Shown here piece by piece: positions 1 through 6,060 of a DNA stretch of 7,444 bases. Under the pieces are notes generated by a model that saw only the letters and a program-made list of their open reading frames with translations, was not told the DNA's origin and ran no database searches. Numbering within the stretch: the stretch's first letter is position 1; each line of letters begins with the position of its first letter. This stretch comes from Dehalococcoidia bacterium. GTDB taxonomy: Bacteria; Chloroflexota; Dehalococcoidia; JACVQG01; JAHKAY01. The position numbers and the translations under genes are program-made. The DNA lies in NCBI GenBank assembly GCA_030740315.1, contig JASLXN010000068.1:1-7444 (forward strand), written 5' to 3'.

Positions 1-396
1 GTAGACCCGGCCATGAGCTTTATCATCGGCCTTGTAGTGCTTGTAGGGGCATGGCGGCTGTTGCGGGAGGGAATGAGCGTGTTGTTAGAGGCACCCCCCA
101 AGCACCTCAGCTCCCAGATCATTGAGCGCGACATGGCCACCATGGAAGGGGTAACCGGCGTCCATGATCTACACATGTGGAGCATTGCTACCGGGTTCAA
201 CCTGCTAAGCTGCCACCTTACACTTGATGACCTCCCCTTGAGCGAGGGCACCCGCATCATGGGCAATATTCGGGAGATGCTGCACACCAAGTACGGAATC
301 GCTCACGCCACTCTGCAGTTGGAATGCCCGAGCTGTGAGGTTACCTGCTGTCCCCTGTGCCCACTACCGCAAGAAGCTGCCACAAATGGACATTAG
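1..396 (+). CDS. Cation diffusion facilitator (CDF) metal transporter, C-terminal part
   Basis: This is the C-terminal 131 residues of a CDF-family exporter. Such proteins sit in the inner membrane and pump divalent metals such as zinc, cobalt or cadmium out of the cell in exchange for protons. The frame is open at base 1 and the first in-frame ATG (base 13) lies inside the last membrane helix, so the gene starts left of the window. Residues 1-20 are that helix (VDPAMSFIIGLVVLVGAWRL), followed by the family-typical RLLREGMSVLLEAPP. The cytoplasmic domain carries HDLHMW at residues 55-60, a conserved CDF motif, and the usual ending HATLQLE. After it comes a cysteine-rich tail with Cys at 109, 112, 116, 117 and 120, likely an added metal-binding site (inference). 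The metal specificity lies in the missing helices and cannot be read here. The gene ends about 30 bases before the next promoter and looks separate from the operon that follows. Confidence 0.9.
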   Translation, partial: VDPAMSFIIGLVVLVGAWRLLREGMSVLLEAPPKHLSSQIIERDMATMEGVTGVHDLHMWSIATGFNLLSCHLTLDDLPLSEGTRIMGNIREMLHTKYGIAHATLQLECPSCEVTCCPLCPLPQEAATNGH

Positions 397-425
397 CATC
401 ACTACTTTTTATGCTACAAATGGTA

Positions 426-455
426 TAGACATCCCATATGTTTGAGGTTTATAAT
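426..455 (+). promoter_or_regulatory. Sigma70-type promoter of the TPR-kinase-gyrA operon
   Basis: TAGACA at 426-431 matches the -35 consensus at 5 of 6 bases. An 18-base spacer separates it from a perfect TATAAT at 450-455. Transcription would begin near 461-463, about 40 bases before the ATG at 504. This is the only good promoter seen ahead of the three genes that follow, so it probably drives gyrA as well. It also argues against the upstream ATG at 438, which would lie before the transcript start. Confidence 0.6.
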
Positions 456-503
456 ATCCCGACCATGGTGAACATGAGTTTTATACGGGAAGACCAGTTA
501 ACA

Positions 504-1268
504 ATGAAACGCCAACTCACCCAAGAAGCCATAGAGCTCGCTATGCAGGGTCTTTGGACAGAAGCGGTACAGATTAACCAGGAAATCCTGGAAAGTTACC
601 CCGGCGACTCTGATGCCCACAACCGCTTGGGAAGAGCGCTGCTAGAGTTGGGCCGCTACCAAGAGGCCCGCGATGCCTACCGGCAGTCCCTGGAGTTGGA
701 CCCATATAACTCCATTGCTAAAAAAAACCTGTCCCGCCTGGAGTTGCTGGGTGACCAAGATGCCACCCCTCAGATTGAGGCTCAGCGAGTCATCCCCCAG
801 CTATTCATAAGCGAGACCGGGCGCACGGGCATAGTAGCCCTGGTGCACCCCGCACCTCTCAATGTGCTGGGACGCAAGGCCGCCGGTGACGAGGTCTTCC
901 TTAAAGTAGACAGCCAGCGTCTGATGGTGGAAGACTCACAGGGGACATACTTGGGGGAAGTTGAAGCCAGGCACAGCCCACGGCTTATCCGCCTCATGGA
1001 AGGGGGCAACCAATATGCCGCCGCCATCGCCAGGATTAGCGGCAACCAGGTGAGGCTTGTCGTCCGCGAGACATTCCAGCATCCAGATCTAGCCGGACGC
1101 CCGTCCTTCCCCCCGGTAAAGAGCTCGGCCCTGCGTCCCGTTGACACCCAAATTGAGGAGGACGAAGAGGTCATCCCTCTGGATGAGGGGGATGAGGAGC
1201 CTCTGCCCCCGCGGGCCTTGGAGGAGTTGGAAGCTCCAGCGGAGGAATGGGGGGCGATTGGGGATTAG
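504..1268 (+). CDS. TPR protein with beta-rich C-terminal part and acidic tail
   Basis: This is a 254-residue soluble protein with no signal peptide or membrane segment. Residues 6-37 and 38-71 form two tetratricopeptide repeats, the second being clear (NRLGRALLELGRYQEARDAY), with a partial third helix to about 82. TPRs mediate protein-protein contacts. Residues about 96-205 look beta-rich, with the landmarks GRKAAGDEVFL, GTYLGEVEAR and VVRETFQHP. I recall similar TPR plus beta-domain proteins in Dehalococcoidia, but no function is known to me. The last 40 residues are rich in Glu, Asp and Pro. The frame opens further up (ATGs at 438, 465, 474), but 504 was chosen because the promoter at 426-455 places transcription after 438, the protein MKRQLTQEAI begins directly at the first TPR helix, and a weak GGGAAG lies at 487-492. 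Its end overlaps the probable start of the kinase gene, which suggests coupled translation. The role may be as an adaptor, but that is a guess. Confidence 0.85.
   Translation: MKRQLTQEAIELAMQGLWTEAVQINQEILESYPGDSDAHNRLGRALLELGRYQEARDAYRQSLELDPYNSIAKKNLSRLELLGDQDATPQIEAQRVIPQLFISETGRTGIVALVHPAPLNVLGRKAAGDEVFLKVDSQRLMVEDSQGTYLGEVEARHSPRLIRLMEGGNQYAAAIARISGNQVRLVVRETFQHPDLAGRPSFPPVKSSALRPVDTQIEEDEEVIPLDEGDEEPLPPRALEELEAPAEEWGAIGD
1241..1245 (+). promoter_or_regulatory. Ribosome binding site supporting the TTG start at 1258
   Basis: GGAGG lies inside the end of the TPR gene, 12 bases before TTG at 1258. The spacing is long but usable. The other candidate starts of the kinase are less well served: GTG at 1297 has only a weak AAGG upstream, and ATG at 1330 has AGGA one base away, which is too close. 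Confidence 0.45.
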
Positions 1269-2373
1269 CAACACCGTTACCCAGGTCAAGGCTAGGGTGG
1301 CTTCCGATACTAACCTATCCAAGCAGGAAATGGACCCCCTAGTGGCAGAGGCTATCGAGCTCCTCCCTTACGATAACCTATATGTTTGGAACGCCAGCAT
1401 AGATGGCGTGGTGGTCCAGCTAAGAACCAACAACTTCCACCTGCTGGACTTCTGGGTAGATAACTGGTTCCCCGCCCCATTGGAGGGTATCCAACCCCAT
1501 GGGATAATATACGCCATCACCGGGGTGCCCAAGCGGGAACCTCACGCCTACTACTGTAGCCAGAACCACACCGCCGTGTTCATCAACTCAGACTACTATG
1601 GGCAGTGCAAGAGTTGGGCACTGGGCCTAGTGGCCGATTTCATGGAGATGCAGTGCAATGTGCACAGCATACACGGAGCAATGGTAGATATCGGAGGTTG
1701 CGGCATAGCTTTCATAGCCCCCACCGGCACCGGCAAGAGCACTCACTCATACGGACTGGCCCTCTCAGTCCCCAACGCCCGCATACACAGCGATGACTGG
1801 TTCTATGTGGATTACGAGAGCGGTGGCGGGGGGCCACGGGCTACCGCCTACATATCAGAGAGACAGTTCTACTTGCGCACGGATATGGCATCCAGCTTCC
1901 CACGCCTGGCAGAAGTTTTTAACCGTTGTAAACTTGAGAATGTGGGGGACACCTATGACCAGGTGCCCAACTCGCGCGCCATGTTGGACCCGCGGTGGAT
2001 AGGCGGAGACGGCTCATTTGTGTACGTGACACGGATAATGGCGGTTGTGCTATTGCGCCGTGACTCTCACTCTCCACCTCATCTAAAACTCAAGCCTCAG
2101 GAGGCCATTGACATATTGAAACTCGGAGAATACACAGTCCAACCCGGAGCCGGCTCGCGTGAAACCTGGGGACAGACAAAACGGGAACCCTTTTACAACC
2201 CTTACCTGCTGATGCGTGACGAAGAGAGGACCCACCTTCAGGAGGAGTTCTTTCACCACATGTTCAATTGCACAGAAGTGCACATCCTCAACACCGGAGT
2301 AGAGTCCATACCGGAGTCTCAGAAGCGCATACTCGAAATCGTCCAAGCATGCTCCCTAAACAGGGACCAGTAG
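1258..2373 (+). CDS. HPr kinase/PEPCK-like P-loop kinase of unknown substrate
   Basis: This is a 371-residue protein if it starts at TTG 1258; GTG 1297 or ATG 1330 would shorten it by 13 or 24 residues. The centre matches the catalytic domain of HPr kinase/phosphorylase in order and spacing. IHGAMVDIGGCGIAF at about 138-152 corresponds to HGVLVD.YG.GV in HPrK and keeps its conserved His (139). Next come the P-loop APTGTGKST at 154-162 and the acidic motif HSDDWFYVD at 177-185, equivalent to the ADD of HPrK or GDD of ATP-dependent PEP carboxykinase. These bind ATP and Mg2+. The first 130 residues and the last 150 do not look like HPrK, so the target is probably not HPr. It is not a PEP carboxykinase by length. 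The gene overlaps the TPR gene by 11 bases and ends 4 bases before gyrA, so the three are probably one transcript. The fold-level call is fairly sure, the substrate is unknown, and a small-molecule or protein kinase are both possible. Confidence 0.78.
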   Translation: MGISNTVTQVKARVASDTNLSKQEMDPLVAEAIELLPYDNLYVWNASIDGVVVQLRTNNFHLLDFWVDNWFPAPLEGIQPHGIIYAITGVPKREPHAYYCSQNHTAVFINSDYYGQCKSWALGLVADFMEMQCNVHSIHGAMVDIGGCGIAFIAPTGTGKSTHSYGLALSVPNARIHSDDWFYVDYESGGGGPRATAYISERQFYLRTDMASSFPRLAEVFNRCKLENVGDTYDQVPNSRAMLDPRWIGGDGSFVYVTRIMAVVLLRRDSHSPPHLKLKPQEAIDILKLGEYTVQPGAGSRETWGQTKREPFYNPYLLMRDEERTHLQEEFFHHMFNCTEVHILNTGVESIPESQKRILEIVQACSLNRDQ

Positions 2374-2377
2374 AGCA

Positions 2378-4792
2378 ATGGCGATAGGCACAATCAAGCC
2401 CATCCCCATAGAAGAGGAACTGCGTCACTCCTACTTGGACTATGCCATGAGCGTCATAGTGGCCAGGGCGCTCCCCGATGTCCGTGACGGCCTCAAACCG
2501 GTGCAGCGGCGCATCCTGTACGCAATGGACGAACTGTCCTTGCGCCCCAACAGCGCCCATAAGAAGAGCGCCCGCATTGTGGGCGAAGTTATGGGCAAGT
2601 TCCACCCCCACGGCGATTCACCGATCTACGACGCCATGGTACGACTGGCCCAGGACTTCACACTGCGCTACCCCCTAGTGGACGGCCAAGGCAACTTCGG
2701 CAGCATTGATAATGACCCGCCAGCAGCTATGCGGTACACAGAGGCCCGCCTGGCCGCCATCTCCATGGAAATACTGGCGGATATTGAAAAGAACACTGTA
2801 GACTTCCAGCCAAATTTTGATAGCTCTCTCTCGGAGCCAACCGTACTACCTACTGTCATACCTAACCTGTTGGCTAATGGCAGCTCCGGCATTGCCGTAG
2901 GAATGGCCACCAACATCCCACCTCACAACTTCGGTGAGCTGTGCGATGCCCTTATTTACCTCATTGATAATCCGGATGCCACACTGGGGAACTTGGGCCA
3001 GATAGTCAGAGGGCCTGACTTCCCCACCGGCGGCATTATCCGCGGCCAGGAAGGTATCCGGCAGGCCCAGGCTACAGGCAGGGGCCGCCTCATCGTGGAG
3101 GGAAAGGCAGAGCTGGACGGCCGCCAGATAATCATCACAGAGCTTCCCTATCTTACCAACAAGGCAGCCATGGTGGAGAGAATAGCCTTACTGGTGAAGG
3201 AAAAACGCCTGGAAGGCGTTACCGAAGTGCGTGACGAGTCCGACCGGCAGGGCATGCGCGTGGTGGTAGAGTTGCGCCGCGATAGCGCCGGTCCCAGAAT
3301 CCTGAGCAGCCTTTACAGGCTTACCCAGTTGCGCACCAGCTACCATGTGAACGCGCTGGCCCTGGTGGACGGCCAGCCCCAAGTCCTCTCACTCAAAGAT
3401 ACCCTCCAGCACCATATCGACTTCCGCCACACCGTAATTACGCGGCGCTCCCAGTACGACCTGAAGCAGGCCCAGGACAGGGCACACCTGGTTGAGGGGA
3501 TAATAAAGGCCATCCAGAACCTTGACGAGGTCATCAACCTGATCCGCAACTCCGCCTCCGCCGAAACCGCCCGCGGCGAACTCATGGCCCGGTTCAGCCT
3601 TTCCCAAATCCAAGCGCAGGCTATTTTGGATATGCCACTGCGCCGCCTGGCTGCACTGGAGCGGAACAAGATTGAGGAGGAGTACGCGGAGTTGCTGCGC
3701 ACCATTGGCTATCTGGAGGACCTGCTGGCCAACCCACGCAAGATATTATACCTGGTGCAAGAGGAGCTCCGGGGCCTCAAGGGTCGCTTCAGCGATACCC
3801 GCCGCACCCAGATAGGCGAAGAAGCGGAGGACAGGCCGCCCGAGGAGGATATACCCCACCAGCCAGTGATGGTCACAGTGGGCCAGCGGTACCTCAAGCT
3901 ATTGGCACCGGAGGTATTCCGCACCCAACGCCGAGGTGGCAAGGGGATGGCCGGCACCGGCATTGACGAAGGCCGCCTGATGCTCGTGGTTGATACCCAT
4001 GATTATGTAATGTTCTTTTCAGATAGCGGCAGGGTGTTTACCCTGAAAGCATATCAGCTTCCCCAAGAGTCTTCCCGCAGTGCCCGCGGCTCCCCACTGC
4101 TCAATGTGCTGGAAAAAATTACCCCTAGGGAGACCATCACCGCTGTGGCCGCCGTCCCCAGTTTCACACCGGAGGGGTACCTGATGCTGGTCACCCAGCG
4201 AGGAGTGGTGAAGAAGTCCAGATTGACCGATTTCAGCACCATCCGTAGCAGTGGTCTGTTCTCTATGCACCTCCAAGACAAGGACGAAATAGTGTGCGCC
4301 CGCCTCTTATCAGGGGACGAAGATATAGTGGTGGTGAGCCGTGGCGGTAAGGCCGTCCGGTTCCCCAGCGGCCCCCTGCGTACCGCATCCCGGACCAGTG
4401 GTGGTGTCCGAGCGATGAGGCTGGAGCCGAAGGACAAGTTGGTGGGCATGGAGCCGGTGGACAAGGAAGGCTTCCTGCTGCTCATCAGCACCAAAGGGTT
4501 CGGCAAGCTGGTGCCCCTTGACCGATTCCCCACCAAGGGGCGGGGAGGTAAAGGGGTTGTCGCCATGAGCATCTCGGACAAGACCGGCCCTCTGGCCGCC
4601 GCCGCCATGGTCCGCCCCGGCGAGGATGTAGTCTTCCTCTCCGCACAGGGACAGGTGCTCCATACCCAGGTGAAAGAGATATCGGTACAGGGCCGCCATA
4701 CACGGGGAGTCACCCTTATGACTCTGGATGAGGGGGACGAGGTGGTGACCTTCTTCGCCTTCATCCGCCACGGGAAGATGACCGCGGAGTAG
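2378..4792 (+). CDS. gyrA: DNA gyrase subunit A
   Basis: GyrA is the breaking and rejoining subunit of gyrase (A2B2), which introduces negative supercoils using ATP hydrolysed by GyrB. The protein has 804 residues. The N-terminus shows DYAMSVIVARALPDVRDGLK at 21-40 and the quinolone-pocket region GKFHPHGDSPIYDAMVR at 73-89. The catalytic Tyr is residue 120 in AMRYTEARL, beside Arg119. GSSGIAVGMATNIPPHN follows in the tower/breakage region. The GyrA box QRRGGKG at 517-523 starts the C-terminal DNA-wrapping beta-pinwheel and separates GyrA from ParC. The protein ends at the pinwheel, without the long acidic tail of E. coli GyrA (875 residues). Ser81 and Asp85 of the drug pocket are intact, while Pro82 replaces E. 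coli Ala84. ATG 2378 fits the normal family start (MAIGTIKPIPIEEELRHSYL). AGGGA upstream is a weak ribosome site, so translation may be coupled to the kinase 4 bases before. No gyrB is in the window. Confidence 0.98.
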   Translation: MAIGTIKPIPIEEELRHSYLDYAMSVIVARALPDVRDGLKPVQRRILYAMDELSLRPNSAHKKSARIVGEVMGKFHPHGDSPIYDAMVRLAQDFTLRYPLVDGQGNFGSIDNDPPAAMRYTEARLAAISMEILADIEKNTVDFQPNFDSSLSEPTVLPTVIPNLLANGSSGIAVGMATNIPPHNFGELCDALIYLIDNPDATLGNLGQIVRGPDFPTGGIIRGQEGIRQAQATGRGRLIVEGKAELDGRQIIITELPYLTNKAAMVERIALLVKEKRLEGVTEVRDESDRQGMRVVVELRRDSAGPRILSSLYRLTQLRTSYHVNALALVDGQPQVLSLKDTLQHHIDFRHTVITRRSQYDLKQAQDRAHLVEGIIKAIQNLDEVINLIRNSASAETARGELMARFSLSQIQAQAILDMPLRRLAALERNKIEEEYAELLRTIGYLEDLLANPRKILYLVQEELRGLKGRFSDTRRTQIGEEAEDRPPEEDIPHQPVMVTVGQRYLKLLAPEVFRTQRRGGKGMAGTGIDEGRLMLVVDTHDYVMFFSDSGRVFTLKAYQLPQESSRSARGSPLLNVLEKITPRETITAVAAVPSFTPEGYLMLVTQRGVVKKSRLTDFSTIRSSGLFSMHLQDKDEIVCARLLSGDEDIVVVSRGGKAVRFPSGPLRTASRTSGGVRAMRLEPKDKLVGMEPVDKEGFLLLISTKGFGKLVPLDRFPTKGRGGKGVVAMSISDKTGPLAAAAMVRPGEDVVFLSAQGQVLHTQVKEISVQGRHTRGVTLMTLDEGDEVVTFFAFIRHGKMTAE

Positions 4793-5080
4793 CTCGGTGG
4801 AGCTGCCCCGCTATCCCAGTTCCCCGCCACCTTCATCCCCATCTTCGCGGCCGTATACAGCGTTGAGGAGTTGCCCTTCGTCTTGCCTGTGCTTGACGGT
4901 GCAGGGCCTGGCCAGAGGCACCGTATGATCCACTTAGCCCTCCTCACCGCATTGGGCATCAACGTCGGCTTTATGGCTGTCTGCCAGTTCGTGTTGATCG
5001 CCTTGGGCATCGTCAGCGATGATTTCATCGTGGCCGGTGGCCTGCTGCTGCTGACCTTCTCGGTAAAAGACATAACCACA
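4793..5080 (+). pseudogene. Remnant of a MarC-family membrane protein gene (N-terminal half)
   Basis: Directly after the gyrA stop, the same frame stays open and encodes a stretch with the pattern of MarC-family inner-membrane proteins. FIPIFAAVYSVEELPFVLPV resembles their first helix (FxxLFVAxDxxGxLPxF). Then come GPGQRHRMIHLALLTALGIN, an LGIVSDDFIVAGGLLLL segment at about 5003-5053, and VKDITT. MarC proteins have six helices in two halves of about 100 residues each. Only the first half is present. Likeness fades after about base 5080, and the second-half motifs are absent before the hydrolase gene begins. No ATG or GTG exists in this frame before the first helix. The only early start is TTG 4871, which would cut off half of that helix. 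Reading on from it gives 147 residues ending at 5314 inside the hydrolase gene in the wrong frame. It is therefore best called a decayed or truncated gene. A short expressed membrane peptide is possible but unlikely. Confidence 0.7.
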
Positions 5081-5148
5081 GACCATATGGTTGAGAGCAC
5101 CGCCGTACGGGTCCACGGGGCGGACAGGTGGGAAACAATGATTTGGTT

Positions 5149-5155
5149 AAGGAGG
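5149..5155 (+). promoter_or_regulatory. Strong Shine-Dalgarno site of the hydrolase gene
   Basis: AAGGAGG stands 4 bases before the ATG at 5160. It is the best ribosome binding site in the window and fixes the start of the hydrolase. It also suggests that this gene is translated independently of gyrA and of the MarC remnant. Confidence 0.8.
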
Positions 5156-5159
5156 CAAC

Positions 5160-5849
5160 ATGCAACTCGTTTTTATCCATGGCTCAGGGGGCGCGGGGGA
5201 TGTCTGGCAGTACCAGCTCGACGCCTTCCCCGGCTCAGTGGCCCCCACCCTCCCCGGCCACCCGGTTGGAGAAGTCATCTCCACAGTGGAAGGCTATGTC
5301 CACTGGGTGCATGACTTCATCCAGAGCAACGGCTACAAAGATGTGGTATTGGTGGGCCACTCTCTAGGCGGCGGCATAGCCCTCCAGTACGCCCTAGACT
5401 ACCCAGGAGAGCTCATAGCCATTGTCCCGGTGGGCAGTGGTGCCCGGCTACGGGTGAATTCAGACTACCTCACGGAGCTTGAGGCGGCCATCTCCAGCGA
5501 TTCCGGCCCATGGTTCAAGAGACAGGAGGAGCGAACCGCCCTTATGGAGCCCACCTTCCGGGAGAGTTTCCTTCGGAAGCGGAGGGCAATCGGCCCCGCC
5601 CCCCAACTAAACGACCTCCGCGCCTGCGACAAGTTTGATGTCATGAACCGGGTAGGCGAGATAAAGCTGCCCGTGCTGCTAATCTGCGGCACCGAGGATG
5701 CGATGACTCCGGTGAAGTACCACCAGTACTTGGCGGAAAGGCTACCCGGAACCAAACTAGTGATAATTCCCGATACCACCCACTATGTTTTCACCGAAAA
5801 ACCCGTTGAGGTCAACCAGGCCCTCAAGGAGTTCGTAGAGGCGTTGTAG
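5160..5849 (+). CDS. Alpha/beta hydrolase
   Basis: This is a 229-residue soluble serine hydrolase of the alpha/beta fold, without signal peptide. The protein opens directly on a core strand with the oxyanion-hole motif HGSGG at residues 7-11. The nucleophile elbow GHSLGG at 66-71 has Ser68. The acid is Asp180 in CGTEDAMTP, and the base is His208 in PDTTHYVF, followed by EKP. The triad is complete with normal spacing. A lid region at about 100-155 is rich in charged residues. At 229 residues it is at the short end of the family, lacking the N-terminal strands found before HGxxG in many relatives, but the strong ribosome site and the fit to the fold say it is complete. The substrate cannot be told from sequence; esters, lactones or peptides are all possible. 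It lies about 370 bases after gyrA on the same strand with no clear promoter or terminator between, so it may share that transcript. The next gene is convergent. Confidence 0.92.
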   Translation: MQLVFIHGSGGAGDVWQYQLDAFPGSVAPTLPGHPVGEVISTVEGYVHWVHDFIQSNGYKDVVLVGHSLGGGIALQYALDYPGELIAIVPVGSGARLRVNSDYLTELEAAISSDSGPWFKRQEERTALMEPTFRESFLRKRRAIGPAPQLNDLRACDKFDVMNRVGEIKLPVLLICGTEDAMTPVKYHQYLAERLPGTKLVIIPDTTHYVFTEKPVEVNQALKEFVEAL

Positions 5850-5887
5850 CCGAGCAAATTGAACCTTACTCTCTCCAGGCTGATGTC

Positions 5888-5916
5888 TTGACAATAGCTT
5901 AAGTACACCTCATAAA
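5888..5916 (+). promoter_or_regulatory. Promoter-like sequence in the convergent intergenic stretch
   Basis: A perfect TTGACA at 5888-5893 stands 17 bases before CATAAA at 5911-5916, which matches the -10 consensus at 4 of 6. The 211-base stretch from 5850 to 6060 is visibly richer in A and T than its neighbours. No recognised gene follows on this strand: a transcript would cover a 34-codon frame (5946-6050) and then run antisense to the end of the radical SAM gene. In such AT-rich sequence a chance match is quite possible. I see no strong hairpin plus T-run terminator for either flanking gene. Confidence 0.25.
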
Positions 5917-6060
5917 AGAACAAAAGTTCCCAGCCGACGCTGACTATGCTGACCTATTTATGGAAGCAATATAGCTTTACCAATGTAGGTCTATATAATA
6001 AAACTCTCGATGTTTGGGGTAAGTTGGGGAGGGACTACACCCATATCTAGTGCAACTGTA

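Noticed and set aside
394..416. Inverted repeat TAGCAT / ATGCTA after the CDF gene as a terminator
   Set aside because: The 6-base AT-rich stem with an 11-base loop includes the stop codon, and the T-run is in the loop, not after the stem.
438..503. Upstream ATGs (438, 465, 474) as the start of the TPR gene
   Set aside because: ATG 438 precedes the probable transcript start, and 465 would be almost leaderless. The added residues do not look like part of the TPR fold.
1177..1197. A 21-base near repeat shared with 4722-4742
   Set aside because: Both copies encode LDEGDE in frame (TPR acidic tail and GyrA last blade), differing at one base. LDEGDE is a normal GyrA sequence and the match is probably chance in an acidic tail.
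4054..5100. A 348-codon open frame on the minus strand across the end of gyrA
   Set aside because: It is antisense to well-conserved gyrA codons, its translation is low-complexity (rich in Ser, Arg, Thr, Pro) and matches no family I know. It arises from the codon bias of gyrA.
5160..5314. A 147-residue protein from TTG 4871 overlapping the hydrolase gene
   Set aside because: Its last third is the hydrolase gene read in the wrong frame, rich in Pro and Arg. Only the part before about 5080 resembles a real protein family.
5931..5953. Small hairpin CAGC/GCTG as a bidirectional terminator for the convergent genes
   Set aside because: The stem is only 4 base pairs and no T-run follows on either strand.
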